Shown piece by piece: positions 45,866 to 55,361 of a DNA stretch of 64,000 nucleotides. The position numbers and the translations under genes were made by a program. This DNA comes from Actinotalea sp. JY-7876 (lineage in GTDB: Bacteria; Actinomycetota; Actinomycetes; Actinomycetales; Cellulomonadaceae), in the NCBI RefSeq assembly GCF_014042015.1, contig NZ_CP059493.1, forward strand, positions 2,170,001 through 2,234,000, given 5' to 3'. The notes beneath the pieces were generated by a model, which saw only the letters and a program-made list of their open reading frames with translations, was not told the origin of the DNA and ran no database searches. Within the stretch, counting starts at the first letter, position 1; every line of letters begins with the position of its first letter.

Positions 45866-46651
45866 TCACCCGGCGTTGCGCTCGTCGCGCCAGGAGATCC
45901 ACTCGCGCAGGCGTCCCAGGTCGTAGTCCGGCCCGCTGACGTCCACGGTGAAGAGCGAGACCCCGAGATCGACCAGCTGGTCAGCCTGCTCCCCCGGCAC
46001 GCCCTCGGTGCCCAGCCCGACGGAACGCTCGATCTCGGTCGGGTCGCGGCCGACGTCGGCGCAGTGCCGGTCGAGGACGGCCGACTTGTGCGCGAAGACC
46101 TCCGGGTCCGCGAACGAGTGCCAGATCGTGGCGTGCTCCGCGACGACCCGCAGGGTCTTGCGCTCACCGCCGCCGCCGATGAGGACCGGGATGTCGCGCG
46201 TCGGGGCGGGGTTCAGGGCGGCCCAGCGCGACCGGATGCGCTCCATGCCCGTGGCGAGCTCGGCGATCCGGGAGCCGGCGGTGCCGAACTCGTAGCCGTA
46301 CTCGGTGTAGTCGCGCTCGAACCATCCCGCTCCGATGCCCAGGATCAGCCGGCCGTCGCTGATGTGGTCCACGGTGCGCGCCATGTCCGCCAGCAGGTCG
46401 GCGTTGCGGTAGCCCTGGCACGTCACCAGCGCGCCGATCTCGATGCGCTCGGTGGCCTCCGCCCAGGCGGCGAGCATGGTCCAGCACTCGAAGTGCTTGC
46501 CGTCGGGGTCGCCGTAGAGCGGGAAGAAGTGGTCCCAGTTGAAGGCGATGTCGACCCCCGCCTCCTCGGCCTGCGCGACGGCGCGCCGGATGGCGGCGTA
46601 GTCGGCGTGCTGCGGCTGGATCTGGACACCGATGCGGAGCGGGCGCGTCAT
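45866..46651 (-). CDS. LLM-class F420-dependent oxidoreductase
   Basis: Luciferase-like TIM-barrel oxidoreductase, probably F420-dependent. 261 residues: RIGVQIQPQHADYAAIRRAVAQAEEAGVDIAFNWDHFFPLYGDPDG, LVTCQGYRNADLLADMARTVDHISDGRLILGIGAGWFERDYTEYGYEFG and DIPVLIGGGGERKTLRVVAEHATIWH, all family hallmarks. ATG 46651 is 7 nt after TAGGGT (46664-46659), giving a leaderless mRNA. Substrate unknown. No F420 biosynthesis gene is in the window. Confidence 0.92.
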   Translation of the reverse strand: MTRPLRIGVQIQPQHADYAAIRRAVAQAEEAGVDIAFNWDHFFPLYGDPDGKHFECWTMLAAWAEATERIEIGALVTCQGYRNADLLADMARTVDHISDGRLILGIGAGWFERDYTEYGYEFGTAGSRIAELATGMERIRSRWAALNPAPTRDIPVLIGGGGERKTLRVVAEHATIWHSFADPEVFAHKSAVLDRHCADVGRDPTEIERSVGLGTEGVPGEQADQLVDLGVSLFTVDVSGPDYDLGRLREWISWRDERNAG

Positions 46652-46735
46652 GGGCCCGACCCTAGGGCCGCCCGACGACACCCCGCGAACCCGGCCGCAC
46701 GCCCGGTCCGGCGTCGACGGAGAGGACCACCAGGG

Positions 46736-46927
46736 CTAGGTCGCGGTCCTCGCGCGGGCCCGGCGCTCCCGGAACCACGTCACGGCGGCGACGGCGCCGA
46801 CGATGAGGACCGTGGGGACCAGCCACCGCGTCCACGGGCCGCGGTCGAGGACGACGGTCATGAACCCCGCGATGACCAGGCAGCTGAGGAGCACCTGTCC
46901 CGCCGCGCGAACGATCCTCGTGCCCAT
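46736..46927 (-). CDS. Small two-helix membrane protein
   Basis: 63 residues: two hydrophobic segments (QVLLSCLVIAGFMTVVL, near 11-27, and WLVPTVLIVGAVAAVTWF, near 35-52) and a basic tail (RERRARARTAT). ATG 46927 has AGGGGG 5 nt upstream, and a TAGGCT -10 (46970-46965) lies about 38 bp before it. Unknown function; common type of actinobacterial small membrane protein. Confidence 0.7.
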   Translation of the reverse strand: MGTRIVRAAGQVLLSCLVIAGFMTVVLDRGPWTRWLVPTVLIVGAVAAVTWFRERRARARTAT

Positions 46928-47070
46928 GCCGCCCCCTGTCGGTGCGCCCCTCCACCTGGGAGCGAGCCTAGGGGCGAGCGTCGGCGCGGCGCGAGCGCCT
47001 GCGCAGCCGACGTCGGACGACGACGGCGAGCGCGGTGGCAGACCGATCACCTGTGCGGGATCGCTCGACG

Positions 47071-47730
47071 TCAGTCCACGACGACGACCACGCGCAGGTC
47101 GCGCGGTCCGTGGACGCCCTCCACCCGGACCAGCTCGATGTCGCTCGTCGCGCTCGGCCCGCTGATCCAGGTCTGCGGGCGCTCGGGGTGCTCCCCGAGG
47201 AGGGCGACCGCCTCGGGCACCGACGCGACGACCTGGTCCGCGCGGACGACGCAGACGTGCCGGTCCGGCACCAGGCTCAGCACGCGGCGGCCCTGGTCGG
47301 GGCCGCCGTCGAGCACGATCGTGCCCGTGTCGGCCACCGCGACCCGGCAGGCCGTGAGGACCGCCCCGGTCCCGTCGAGGCGACGGGCGGTCAGCAGGTC
47401 GCCCGGCGCGTCGACGAGCACCGTGAGCCCGCTCGCCCGGACCGCGTCGAGCCACGCCTGCGGCAGCCCGGGTGGGACTGCGACGGCGCCGGCGTCCGCG
47501 AGCTGCGCCGCCACGGTGGCCGCGACCTCGCTCGCCCGGCAGCGGATCACGGCCGCCCGGTAGTCGAGCAGCCGGTCCGCCAGCAGGGCCAACGCACCCT
47601 CGGAGCCGGGCGCGACGTCGGTCGCCGCCCGGTAGCCCCGGACGACGTCGGCGGGCGCAGGGCCCGGCGCACCCGGGGCGCGGCCGAGCGCCGAGCGGAC
47701 CGCGCCCAGGACGGCGTCGCGCGCGCTCAT
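47071..47730 (-). CDS. lutC: Lactate utilization protein C (LUD domain)
   Basis: 219-residue LUD-domain subunit of the LutABC L-lactate oxidase complex. Motifs: RCRASEVAATVAAQLADAGAVAVPPGLP, VAVADTGTIVLDGGPDQGRRVLSLVPDRHVCVV and SGPSATSDIELVRVEGVHGPR at the C-terminus. ATG 47730 overlaps the lutB stop by 4 bp. Last gene of lutABC. Confidence 0.95.
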   Translation of the reverse strand: MSARDAVLGAVRSALGRAPGAPGPAPADVVRGYRAATDVAPGSEGALALLADRLLDYRAAVIRCRASEVAATVAAQLADAGAVAVPPGLPQAWLDAVRASGLTVLVDAPGDLLTARRLDGTGAVLTACRVAVADTGTIVLDGGPDQGRRVLSLVPDRHVCVVRADQVVASVPEAVALLGEHPERPQTWISGPSATSDIELVRVEGVHGPRDLRVVVVVD

Positions 47731-49253
47731 GACGCGTCCCCGCCCGCGCCGCGGCCCGCGCCGGTGCTCGTGCCGCGAGGGCGTCGCGCCAGGCCGTCCC
47801 GGAACGAGCGGCGCGGCAGCACCGGCAGGTCACGCGTGGCGGTCCACAGCGAGCCGGGCCAGGGCAGACGCCGAATCCGGCGTCCTCCCAGCACGCGGCC
47901 GGCGAGCGCGAGGCCGCGCAGGGCCCACCGGAACCGGCCACCCGAGGACATCGCCGCGGCGGCCGCCGCCATGGCGGTCCCCATCGCGCTCGGGTGGGCG
48001 CCGTCGCCGTCGTGCAGCGCGCGGTCGCGCAGGTGGACCAGCGCGGTGGGGATGTCGATCTTCACGGGGCACGCGTCGTAGCAGGCGCCGCACAGCGAGC
48101 TCGCGAACGGCAGCGACGCCGTGGCCGCGTCGCGGGACTCCAGGCCCAGCAGCTGCGGGGTGAGGATCGCGCCGATCGGACCGGGGTACACCGACCCGTA
48201 CGCGTGGCCGCCGGTCCGCTCGTAGACCGGGCAGACGTTCATGCACGCCGAGCAGCGGATGCAGTGCAGGGCGGAGCGCCCGATCTCGTCCGCGAGCGCA
48301 CGCGTCCGACCGTTGTCGAGCAGCACGAGGTGGAACTCCTGGGGCCCGTCGTCCGGCGTCACACCGGTCCACATGGTCGTGTAGGGGTTCATCCGCTCAC
48401 CGGTCGAGGACCGGGGCAGCAGCTGCATGAAGACCTCGAGGTCCCGGTACGTCGGCACGACCTTCTCGATGCCCACCACGCTGACCAGGGTCCGCGGCAG
48501 CGTCAGGCACATCCGCCCGTTGCCCTCGGACTCCAGGACGGCGACCGTGCCGGTCTCGGCGACCGCGAAGTTCGCCCCGCTGATCGCGACGTCGGCGCGC
48601 AGGAACAGCTCGCGCAGGTGCGCCCGGGCGGCCATCGCCAGCTCACGCGGGTCGTCCGTGAGCCCGGTCGGCACCTCCGCCATGCGCGAGGCGAAGATCT
48701 GCCGGATCTCGTCGCGGTTGCGGTGGATCGCCGGCACGAGGATGTGCGACGGCCGGTCGCCGGCGAGCTGGACGATGAGCTCGGCCAGGTCGGTCTCGTG
48801 GGCGACGACGCCCTCGGCCTCCAGGTGCTCGTTGAGGCCGATCTCCTGCGTCGCCATGGACTTGACCTTGACGACCTCGCGCGCGCCGGCGGCCCGGACG
48901 ATGTCCGTGACGATGCGGTTCGCCTCGGCCGCGTCGCGTGCCCAGTGGACCGTCCCGCCGCGCGCGGTCACGGCCGCCTCGAGCTGCTCCAGCAGCTCCG
49001 GCAGCCGCTGCATGGTGTCGGCCTTGATCGCGGACCCCGCGTCGCGCAGCGCCTCCCAGTCGGGCAGCTCGGCGGTGACGTGCAGTCGCTTGTCCCGGAT
49101 CGTGCGGGTCGCCCGGCGCAGGTTGGTCCGCATCTGGCCGTCGGCGAGCGCATCGTGAGCCGCGACCGGGAACGTCGGCCCCCACCGCAGCGGGGCGACG
49201 GGCTCGGTCGCAGGCTTCGGCGGCACCGCGGGCATCCCCAGGTACGTGCTCAT
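47727..49253 (-). CDS. lutB: Lactate utilization iron-sulfur protein B
   Basis: 508 residues: LUD domain in the N-terminal two-thirds (VKVKSMATQEIGLNEHLEAEGV, HILVPAIHRNRDEIRQIF, AISGANFAVAETGTV) and a ferredoxin-like region with two 4Fe-4S sites, CIRCSACMNVCP (Cys331, 334, 337, 341) and CGACYDACPV (Cys388, 391, 395 region). ATG 49253 overlaps the lutA stop by 4 bp. Confidence 0.96.
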   Translation of the reverse strand: MSTYLGMPAVPPKPATEPVAPLRWGPTFPVAAHDALADGQMRTNLRRATRTIRDKRLHVTAELPDWEALRDAGSAIKADTMQRLPELLEQLEAAVTARGGTVHWARDAAEANRIVTDIVRAAGAREVVKVKSMATQEIGLNEHLEAEGVVAHETDLAELIVQLAGDRPSHILVPAIHRNRDEIRQIFASRMAEVPTGLTDDPRELAMAARAHLRELFLRADVAISGANFAVAETGTVAVLESEGNGRMCLTLPRTLVSVVGIEKVVPTYRDLEVFMQLLPRSSTGERMNPYTTMWTGVTPDDGPQEFHLVLLDNGRTRALADEIGRSALHCIRCSACMNVCPVYERTGGHAYGSVYPGPIGAILTPQLLGLESRDAATASLPFASSLCGACYDACPVKIDIPTALVHLRDRALHDGDGAHPSAMGTAMAAAAAAMSSGGRFRWALRGLALAGRVLGGRRIRRLPWPGSLWTATRDLPVLPRRSFRDGLARRPRGTSTGAGRGAGGDAS

Positions 49254-50071
49254 CGGGCGCGTCCCGTCCGCGCGGAGGCGGCCGATGCGGCGCGGGTCCC
49301 GCGCCGCGCGGGCGGCCGCCACGGGTCCTCGCGCGTGCTCGCGAGGATCTCCGCCAGGTGCACCGAGCGCACCGGCGCGCCCAGCCGGGACAGCGCGCCG
49401 TCGATGTTCATCAGGCAGGACCAGTCCCCCGCCGTGACGAACTCGGCCCCGGTGCCGACCACGGACGCCGCCTTGTCCGCGACCATCGCCGAGGAGGTCT
49501 CGGAGTTCTTCAGGGCGAACGTCCCGCCGAACCCGCAGCACTGGTCGGCGTCCGGCAGGTTGACCAGCTCGAGGCCGCCGACGGCCCGCAGCAGCGTGGT
49601 CGGGCGGTCGCCGACCCGCAGCATCCGCAGGGCGTGGCAGGTCGGGTGGAACGTCACCGAGTGCGGGAACCAGGCGCCGACGTCGGTCACGCCCAGGACG
49701 TCGACCAGCAGCTCGGACAGCTCGTAGGTGCGCGCGGCGACCTCCTCGGCCGCACGCGCGAGCCCGGGGTCCCCGGCCTGCCGGGCGACGCGGCCCTGCT
49801 GGTGCCGCGTCGAGGCCACGCACGACCCGGACGGGGCGACGACGGCGTCCCACTCCCCCTCGGCGACCGGCCAGAAGGTGCGGACGTGGTTGCGCACGAT
49901 CGGCGCGGCCTGCCGGGGGTAGCCCGAGTTCACGTGCATCTGGCCGCAGCAGGCCTGGCCGGACGGCACCACGACCTCGTGGCCCAGCCGCTCGAGCAGG
50001 CGCACCGTCGCGGCGGCTGCGTGGGGGAACAGGCCGTCGACCAGGCACGTGGTGAAGACGGCGATGCGCAT
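49250..50071 (-). CDS. lutA: Lactate utilization protein A (CCG domain)
   Basis: 273 residues with two CCG-domain motifs: ACCGQMHVNSGYP and DQCCGFGGTFALKN, which ligate the Fe-S cluster in heterodisulfide-reductase-like subunits. With LutB and LutC it oxidises L-lactate to pyruvate. ATG 50071 has GAGGT 3 nt upstream, and that ribosome site lies in one arm of an inverted repeat (50074-50116). No LldR-type regulator or lactate permease is beside the operon. Confidence 0.95.
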   Translation of the reverse strand: MRIAVFTTCLVDGLFPHAAAATVRLLERLGHEVVVPSGQACCGQMHVNSGYPRQAAPIVRNHVRTFWPVAEGEWDAVVAPSGSCVASTRHQQGRVARQAGDPGLARAAEEVAARTYELSELLVDVLGVTDVGAWFPHSVTFHPTCHALRMLRVGDRPTTLLRAVGGLELVNLPDADQCCGFGGTFALKNSETSSAMVADKAASVVGTGAEFVTAGDWSCLMNIDGALSRLGAPVRSVHLAEILASTREDPWRPPARRGTRAASAASARTGRAR

Positions 50072-50073
50072 GA

Positions 50074-50116
50074 GACCTCGTTGTCTGCGGGCCGCCGGGC
50101 GGGGACCGACGAGGTC
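50074..50116 (-). promoter_or_regulatory. Inverted repeat masking the lutA ribosome site
   Basis: GACCTCGT (50074-50081) and ACGAGGTC (50109-50116) are perfect 8-bp complements separated by 27 nt. On the mRNA, one arm contains the GAGGT Shine-Dalgarno of lutA. A TAGCGT -10 (minus, 50148-50143) would start the transcript about 65 nt before lutA. It may be an operator (GntR-like spacing is less usual) or an RNA switch. Confidence 0.45.
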
Positions 50117-50241
50117 CGACGGCAGCGGTTCGGGCGAGGATCACGCTAACCGATCGTCGCGGCGACACGCAGAGCCGCTCGTCCGAGCACGCACGGCGGC
50201 GCCGCCGGCCCGCCGTGAACCGGCAGGAACCCCACCGACGA

Positions 50242-50271
50242 CGAGAGGCCGCCCCGAAGGACGGCCTCTCG
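50242..50271 (-). terminator. Terminator after tRNA-Ala
   Basis: CGAGAGGCCG (50242-50251) and CGGCCTCTCG (50262-50271) pair perfectly; loop CCCCGAAGGA. It lies 9 nt beyond the tRNA 3' end. Confidence 0.85.
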
Positions 50272-50280
50272 ATGATCGGG

Positions 50281-50353
50281 TGGAGCTGAGGGGACTCGAA
50301 CCCCTGACCCCCTGCATGCCATGCAGGTGCGCTACCAGCTGCGCCACAGCCCC
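50281..50353 (-). tRNA. tRNA-Ala (anticodon GGC)
   Basis: Minus-strand cloverleaf of 73 nt: acceptor GGGGCTG with CAGCTCC, including the G3:U70 pair that identifies alanine tRNAs; D-arm GCGC...GCGC; anticodon stem CCTGC/GCAGG around loop ATGGCAT (anticodon GGC, 34-36); T-arm AGGGGTTCGAGTCCCCT-like. CCA is not encoded (CCC follows the discriminator A). Placed just after the phosphatase gene on the same strand. Confidence 0.97.
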
Positions 50354-50417
50354 GCTGCCCCGGAGGGCTCGTTGAGTCTAGGGGATCTCTCGCCCCGAGA
50401 GCCAATCCGCCCCGCGC

Positions 50418-51116
50418 TCAGCTGCGCAGCGCGTCTCCCGTGCTGGACGGCATCGCGTCCGTCGGGACGCCGGCGTTCCAGTCGTCGACCGCCACCGCGG
50501 GCCCGAGGTTGTGGGACTCGACGTACCAGGCCGGCGGGATGTCCCGGTGGCTCGCGCGCAGCAGCGACCAGTGCGCGTTGTGGAGCCCGCCCAGGCCGCG
50601 CCAGCCCGCCGGGTCCAGCCCGAGGAGCGCGACGAGCCCGAGCGTGATGGCCGCGCCGTGCGAGACGGCCACGAGCGTGCCGCCGTCCTCGACCGCCGCC
50701 GCGTGCTCCGCGACCGCCTCGCTGACGCGAGCCGCCACGGTCGCCCGCGCCTCCGCGCCGTCGCGGTCCGGGTCGCGCCCGCCGCGCCAGGTCGCGTACG
50801 CCTCGGGCCAGCGCTCCTGGATCTCGCTCGCGGTCAGCCCTTCCCACGCGCCGAAGCGGCGCTCGCGCAGGCGCGGGTCGACCTCGACCTCGACCCCCGT
50901 GAGGTCACCCAGCGCGCGCGCCGTCGCCACGGCCCGGGCGAGGTCGGAGGAGACGATGCGGCTGGGCGCGTGCCGCTGCGCGAGGTGCTGCGCGGCCTCC
51001 GCGATCTGCCACCGGCCGACGTCGTCCAGCGCGATGTCCGTGCTGCCCTGCAGCCGGGCGTCGGCGTTCCAGGCAGTGCGGCCGTGCCGCCACAGGACGA
51101 CGGCGCGCGCCGCCAT
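50418..51116 (-). CDS. Histidine phosphatase family protein (phosphoglycerate mutase-like)
   Basis: 232 residues with the catalytic LWRHGRTAWNADARLQGSTDIALDD motif (RHG at 10-12), RLRERRFGAWEGLTASEI (catalytic Glu region) and VAVSHGAAI (second His). This branch includes phosphatases on sugar phosphates and others; the exact substrate is not known. ATG 51116 shares one base with the rsfS stop. Last gene of nadD-(unknown)-rsfS-phosphatase, a standard actinobacterial order. Confidence 0.93.
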   Translation of the reverse strand: MAARAVVLWRHGRTAWNADARLQGSTDIALDDVGRWQIAEAAQHLAQRHAPSRIVSSDLARAVATARALGDLTGVEVEVDPRLRERRFGAWEGLTASEIQERWPEAYATWRGGRDPDRDGAEARATVAARVSEAVAEHAAAVEDGGTLVAVSHGAAITLGLVALLGLDPAGWRGLGGLHNAHWSLLRASHRDIPPAWYVESHNLGPAVAVDDWNAGVPTDAMPSSTGDALRS

Positions 51117-51502
51117 CAGTCCGCCTGCCCGTCCCCGCCCCGGGCGTCCTCGGGGAGCTCGACGACGGGGCAGTCGGCCCAGAGCCGCTCGAGCGCGTAG
51201 TAGACGCGGTCGTCCGCGTGCTGCACGTGCACGACGACGTCGCCGAAGTCGAGCAGGACCCAGCGCGCCTCGCGCACGCCCTCGCGCCGGATCGCCTTGA
51301 CGCCCTGCTTGTGCAGGGTCTCCTCCACGTTGTCGACGATGGCGGAGACCTGGCGCTCGTTGGTCGCGGAGGCGATGAGGAAGACGTCGGTGAGCACGAG
51401 GCGCTCGCTCACGTCGAGGGCGATGATCTCCTGCGCCTTGAGGTCGGACGCCGCACGTGCGGCGGCGATCGCGATGTCGAGGGCTCGGTCGGAGGCGGTC
51501 AC
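51116..51502 (-). CDS. rsfS: Ribosomal silencing factor RsfS
   Basis: 128 residues; binds ribosomal protein L14 and blocks subunit joining when nutrients are low. Motifs: EIIALDVSERLVLTDVFLIASATNERQVSAI and WVLLDFGDVVVHVQHADDRVYYALERLWAD. GTG 51502 overlaps the stop of the upstream gene by 4 bp. Typically downstream of nadD. Confidence 0.97.
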   Translation of the reverse strand: MTASDRALDIAIAAARAASDLKAQEIIALDVSERLVLTDVFLIASATNERQVSAIVDNVEETLHKQGVKAIRREGVREARWVLLDFGDVVVHVQHADDRVYYALERLWADCPVVELPEDARGGDGQAD

Positions 51503-53084
51503 AGATGTCCTGTCGTTTCGGTGGTGCCCGCGCGATCGGCGGGCGAGGAGGTGGCGGCTGCGGGGGCGGGCTCGGCGCCGTCGGTCGGAGCGGACTCGCG
51601 CATCCCGACCATGAAGATCAGCATGCCGAGCACGAAGGCGACCGCGACGAGCACGATCATGTGCAGCCAGGTGTAGGGGTGCGCGCGAGGTGGCTCCGGC
51701 GTGGCGTCCTCGTGGTCCGGCGCCTCGGCGACGGCCGACGCGGCGTCCTCGGGGAGCTCGGCGGGCCGGGGCCGCTCGGCCACCGCACCCGTGGCCAGCG
51801 GCGTGGGGGTCCAGCCGGTCGGGGTGGGCGCCACGTTGCTCCAGCTGGGCGCCAGGGGCGCCGCGCCGTCGACGTCAGTGACCGGGGTGGTGGGGACCGG
51901 CAGCGCCTTCGAGCCGAACGTCTGCCCGGCGCGGAGCGGCCTCCCGGTGGGCGCGACACCCGCGGACGGCGGGTCGGTCGCGACGGGCAGCTGCGTGGTC
52001 GGGTCGTCGGCGGCCCGCGGTCCGCCGGCGACCGGGGGTGCCGCGCTGCGGGCCGTCGCCGGACGCGCCCCGGGCGCCGGACGGGCCTCGGCCGGCCGCC
52101 AGGCCGTGCCGCCGGTCCACGGACGCGCCAGGGGCGCCTCGGGCTCCTCGTCGGGATCGGGCCGGTGCGCGGGCAGCGCGGTGTCCTGACGCGGCCCGGG
52201 CACCCCCACGAGGCGGCCCGACGCGACCCCGCGCGGCGCGCCGTCGGTGCCGTCGCCGTCGGTGCCACCCGCCCCGGCAGGGCGGGGTCCCGTCGCGCCG
52301 TTCGTCGCCGGGGACGCCTGCGACCGCGAGGCGGCGCGCTCGCGGGCGAGGCGCTCCTGCGCGGCGCGTTCGTGGAGCAGGCGCTGCTGGGCGGCGCGCT
52401 CGTGGGTGGCGCGGCCCTGCTGGGCGCGCTCGCGTTCGGCGCGCTCCTGATCCGCCCGCACCTGCTCGGCACGCTCCTGCTCCGCACGCTGTGCGACGCG
52501 CTGCGCCTGGGCGCGCTCGGCGCTCGCGCGCGCGGCCTCCTCGCGCTCGGCCTGCGCGCGGGCGGCCTGCGCGCGGATCGCGGCCGCGCGGGCCTGCGGC
52601 GTCAGGACGCTCGGGTCCCGCGCGGGCTCCGCGTCGCCCGTGCGCCGGGGCGGCTCGACGTCGGTGAGGGTGCCGTCGGCGGACACGCGCCGGACCCCGC
52701 CGGTGAGCGCGGGCGCCTGCACCTGGGGGGTCGGGCGCGCCGGGGTCGGGGTGTCCGCGGAGGTCGAGACGCGCAGCTCGCGCCGGGACCGCGGCCGGGG
52801 CGGCTCGGCCGGCGCGGCGGCGCCTCCTCGGCGGCGCGTGCGGCAGCGGCGGCACGCTCGCGCAGCTCGCGGCGCGACAGCGCTCGCTCGGGCGGCGCCG
52901 GCGCGGCCTGCGGCGCCGTCGGAGCCTCCTGCGCACCGGCCGGCGCGCCACCGGCCGGCGCCGGCGCGGCCGAGGGGCCGCCCGTGCCCGCCTGCGCGGC
53001 CTGCTGCGCCGCCAGGGCGCGCAGCCGTTCCTCCTCGCGGCGTCGCCGCCGCTCGCCCCACTCCGCGGGGCTCTGCTCAGTCAT
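51499..53084 (-). CDS. Coiled-coil membrane protein between nadD and rsfS, apparent frameshift
   Basis: Unknown function. The N-terminal frame starts at ATG 53084 (overlapping nadD by 8 bp) with [21 protein letters not shown], an Ala/Pro stretch and [23 protein letters not shown]. The remainder, in another frame, runs [20 protein letters not shown]..., a charged coiled coil ([20 protein letters not shown]; roughly 52330-52570), a Pro-rich linker and one membrane helix ([20 protein letters not shown]) before the stop at 51499 that overlaps rsfS. The switch is near 52809-52825, in GC-rich sequence GGCGCGGCGGCG; the span is 1586 nt, one short of 529 codons. A missing base, true decay or programmed -1 shift are the options. 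Coupling at both ends argues that the intact gene is real. Confidence 0.7.
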
Positions 53085-53679
53085 CCTGACCTCGATACAG
53101 ACGGTGCTTGGCGATGTACTGCACGACGCCGTCGGGCACGAGGTACCAGACCGGCTCACCGGCCCGGGCCCGCGCGCGGCAGTCCGTCGACGAGATGGCG
53201 AGCGCGGGGACCTCGAGCTGCGTGACGGCGCCCTGCGGGATCTGGTCGGTCGACAGCGTGTGCCCCGGTCGCGTGACGGCGACGAAGTGCGCCATCGACC
53301 AGAGCTCGTCGACGTCCTTCCAGGTGAAGATCTGCTCGATCGCGTCGGCGCCCGTGATGAAGAACAGGTCCGCGTCGGGCCGCTGCGCCCGCAGGTCGCG
53401 CAGGGTGTCGACCGTGTAGGTCAGCCCAGGCCGGTCGACGTCGACCCGGCTCACCGTGAAGCGGGGGTTGGACGCCGTCGCGACGACGGTCATGAGGTAC
53501 CGGTGCTCGGCGGCCGTCACGGGACGGTCCTGCTTGAGACTCGGGCGACCCGTGGGGACGAAGACGACCTCGTCGAGGTGCAGATCGGCTGCGGCCTCGC
53601 TCGCGGCGACCAGGTGACCATGGTGGATGGGATCGAACGTCCCGCCCATCACGCCGATCCTGGGCCGTTGGTCAGTCAT
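53077..53679 (-). CDS. nadD: Nicotinate-nucleotide adenylyltransferase
   Basis: Transfers AMP to nicotinate mononucleotide in NAD synthesis. 200 residues: [12 protein letters not shown] at 12-23 (nucleotidyltransferase GxFDPxHxGH), [16 protein letters not shown], and the [21 protein letters not shown] end, which corresponds to ISST-x-IR of the family. ATG 53679. Confidence 0.96.
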   Translation of the reverse strand: MTDQRPRIGVMGGTFDPIHHGHLVAASEAAADLHLDEVVFVPTGRPSLKQDRPVTAAEHRYLMTVVATASNPRFTVSRVDVDRPGLTYTVDTLRDLRAQRPDADLFFITGADAIEQIFTWKDVDELWSMAHFVAVTRPGHTLSTDQIPQGAVTQLEVPALAISSTDCRARARAGEPVWYLVPDGVVQYIAKHRLYRGQDD

Positions 53680-53745
53680 CGGGTTGGGAGTCCTCCGAGC
53701 TCGTCTGCGTCTGCGTGGCCTGCGGGTGCCTGGCGGCGCGCGAGG

Positions 53746-53937
53746 TCAGTGGCGCGTGCCCACGCTACGGAAGGCGTAGGTGACGGCGAGGAGCACCATG
53801 AGGGCGCCGAAGGCGGCGAGCCCGTAACCCACCGGCGGCAGTCCCTGGGCGGCCTCGGTGGCGTGCTCCTCGGCGGCGAGCAGGGCAGCGTGCACGTCGA
53901 CCTCCTGGGGTCTCGACTCGTCGTTCTGTCGCGACAC
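53746..53937 (-). CDS. Small membrane protein upstream of nadD
   Basis: 63 residues: a polar N-terminal half (QNDESRPQEVDVHAALLAAEEHATEAAQG) and one membrane helix (GYGLAAFGALMVLLAVTYAF) ending SVGTRH. GTG 53937. Similar short proteins sit between proA and nadD in related actinobacteria; function unknown. Confidence 0.75.
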   Translation of the reverse strand: MSRQNDESRPQEVDVHAALLAAEEHATEAAQGLPPVGYGLAAFGALMVLLAVTYAFRSVGTRH

Positions 53938-54038
53938 GCACCGGTCCGGGAACCCAGGGCGGTGCGAGGCGACGGGTTCACCAGTGTCGCACGTCCCGCC
54001 CGGCGCACGAGCCGTCGGCTCGCCGCGGACGGGTGACG

Positions 54039-55340
54039 TCAGGCGCGGACGTGGCCCTGGCCCTCGACCACCCAGCGCGTCGTCGTGAGCTCGGCGAGCC
54101 CCATCGGACCGCGCGCGTGCATCTTCTGCGTCGAGATGCCGATCTCCGCACCGAGTCCGAGCTGTCCCCCGTCGGTGAACCGGGTCGACGCGTTGACCAT
54201 GACGGCCGCCGAGTCCACCTCGGAGACGAAGCGCTGCGAGGCCGCCAGGTCACCGGTGACGATCGCCTCGGTGTGCCCGGACGACCAGGTGCGGATGTGC
54301 TCGAGCGCGTCGTCGATCGAGTCGACGACGCGGACCGCCAGGTCGAGCGAGAGGTACTCGGTCGCCCAGTCGTCGTCGGTCGCCGGCACGACGTCGACCC
54401 CGTCCGGCGCCAGCGCGGCCGTGCGGTCGTCGCCGTGCACCGTCACGCCCGCACCCGCGAGGGCCGCGAGGGCGTCGGGCAGGAAGCCGGGCGCGGCGTC
54501 GGCGTGGACCAGGAGGGTCTCGGCGGCGTTGCACACGCCGACCCGCTGCGTCTTGGAGTTCATGAGGATCGGCAGCGCCATCGCCGGGTCAGCGGCCGCG
54601 TCGACGTACACGTGGCAGTTGCCGACGCCCGTCTCGACGACCGGCACCGTGGCCTCGCGCACGACCGTCTGGATGAGGTCGGCGCCGCCGCGCGGCACCA
54701 GCAGGTCGACCAGCCCGCGGGCGTGCATGAGGGCCACGGCGCCGGGCCGGCCGTACTGGTCGATCGACTGGACCGCGTCCGCCGGGAGGCCGACCGACGC
54801 GAGCGCCCGGCCGAGCACCTCGACGATCACCGTGTTGGAGCTCGACGCCGCTGACCCGCCGCGCAGGATCGCCGCGTTGCCGCTCTTGAGGGCGAGCCCG
54901 GCGGCGTCGACCGTCACGTTGGGCCGCGCCTCGTAGATCATGCCGACGACGCCCATCGGTACCCGGACCTGCCGCAGCCGTAGCCCGTTCGGCAGCGTCG
55001 AGCCCCGCACCACCTCACCCACCGGGTCGGGCAGCGCCGCCAGCTCGCGCAGCGCGTCCGCGATGCCGGCGATGCGCTCGGGCGTCAGCGCGAGGCGGTC
55101 GAGCAGCCCCGCGGAGAGCCCGTGCGCCCGACCCCGTTCGAGGTCGACGGCGTTGGCGCTGACGATCTGCGCGTCCGCGGCGACCAGTGCGTCGGCCATC
55201 GCCCGCAGCGCCGCGTCCTTGGTGGCCCGCGTGGTGGTGGCGAGCGACCGGGCGGCCACGCGTGCGCGACGCGCCACGTCGCGCACGGCCTCCTCGACGG
55301 CGGCCGTGTCCTGGGCGGGGTCGGGCGGTGCGAGGGTCAT
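54039..55340 (-). CDS. proA: Glutamate-5-semialdehyde dehydrogenase
   Basis: Reduces gamma-glutamyl phosphate to glutamate-5-semialdehyde in proline synthesis. 433 residues of the aldehyde dehydrogenase superfamily: [36 protein letters not shown], catalytic Cys270 in [12 protein letters not shown], and the ProA C-terminus [21 protein letters not shown] 55340 follows a TATCCT -10 (55352-55347) by 6 nt, indicating a leaderless promoter separate from proB, which lies upstream beyond one other gene. Confidence 0.97.
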   Translation of the reverse strand: MTLAPPDPAQDTAAVEEAVRDVARRARVAARSLATTTRATKDAALRAMADALVAADAQIVSANAVDLERGRAHGLSAGLLDRLALTPERIAGIADALRELAALPDPVGEVVRGSTLPNGLRLRQVRVPMGVVGMIYEARPNVTVDAAGLALKSGNAAILRGGSAASSSNTVIVEVLGRALASVGLPADAVQSIDQYGRPGAVALMHARGLVDLLVPRGGADLIQTVVREATVPVVETGVGNCHVYVDAAADPAMALPILMNSKTQRVGVCNAAETLLVHADAAPGFLPDALAALAGAGVTVHGDDRTAALAPDGVDVVPATDDDWATEYLSLDLAVRVVDSIDDALEHIRTWSSGHTEAIVTGDLAASQRFVSEVDSAAVMVNASTRFTDGGQLGLGAEIGISTQKMHARGPMGLAELTTTRWVVEGQGHVRA

Positions 55341-55361
55341 GCCCGCAGGATAGGCGTCCCG

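Noticed and set aside
50281-50353. tRNA-Ala as attachment site of an integrated island (37856-50071)
   Set aside because: No integrase, no duplicated tRNA 3' end was noticed, and base composition matches the surroundings.
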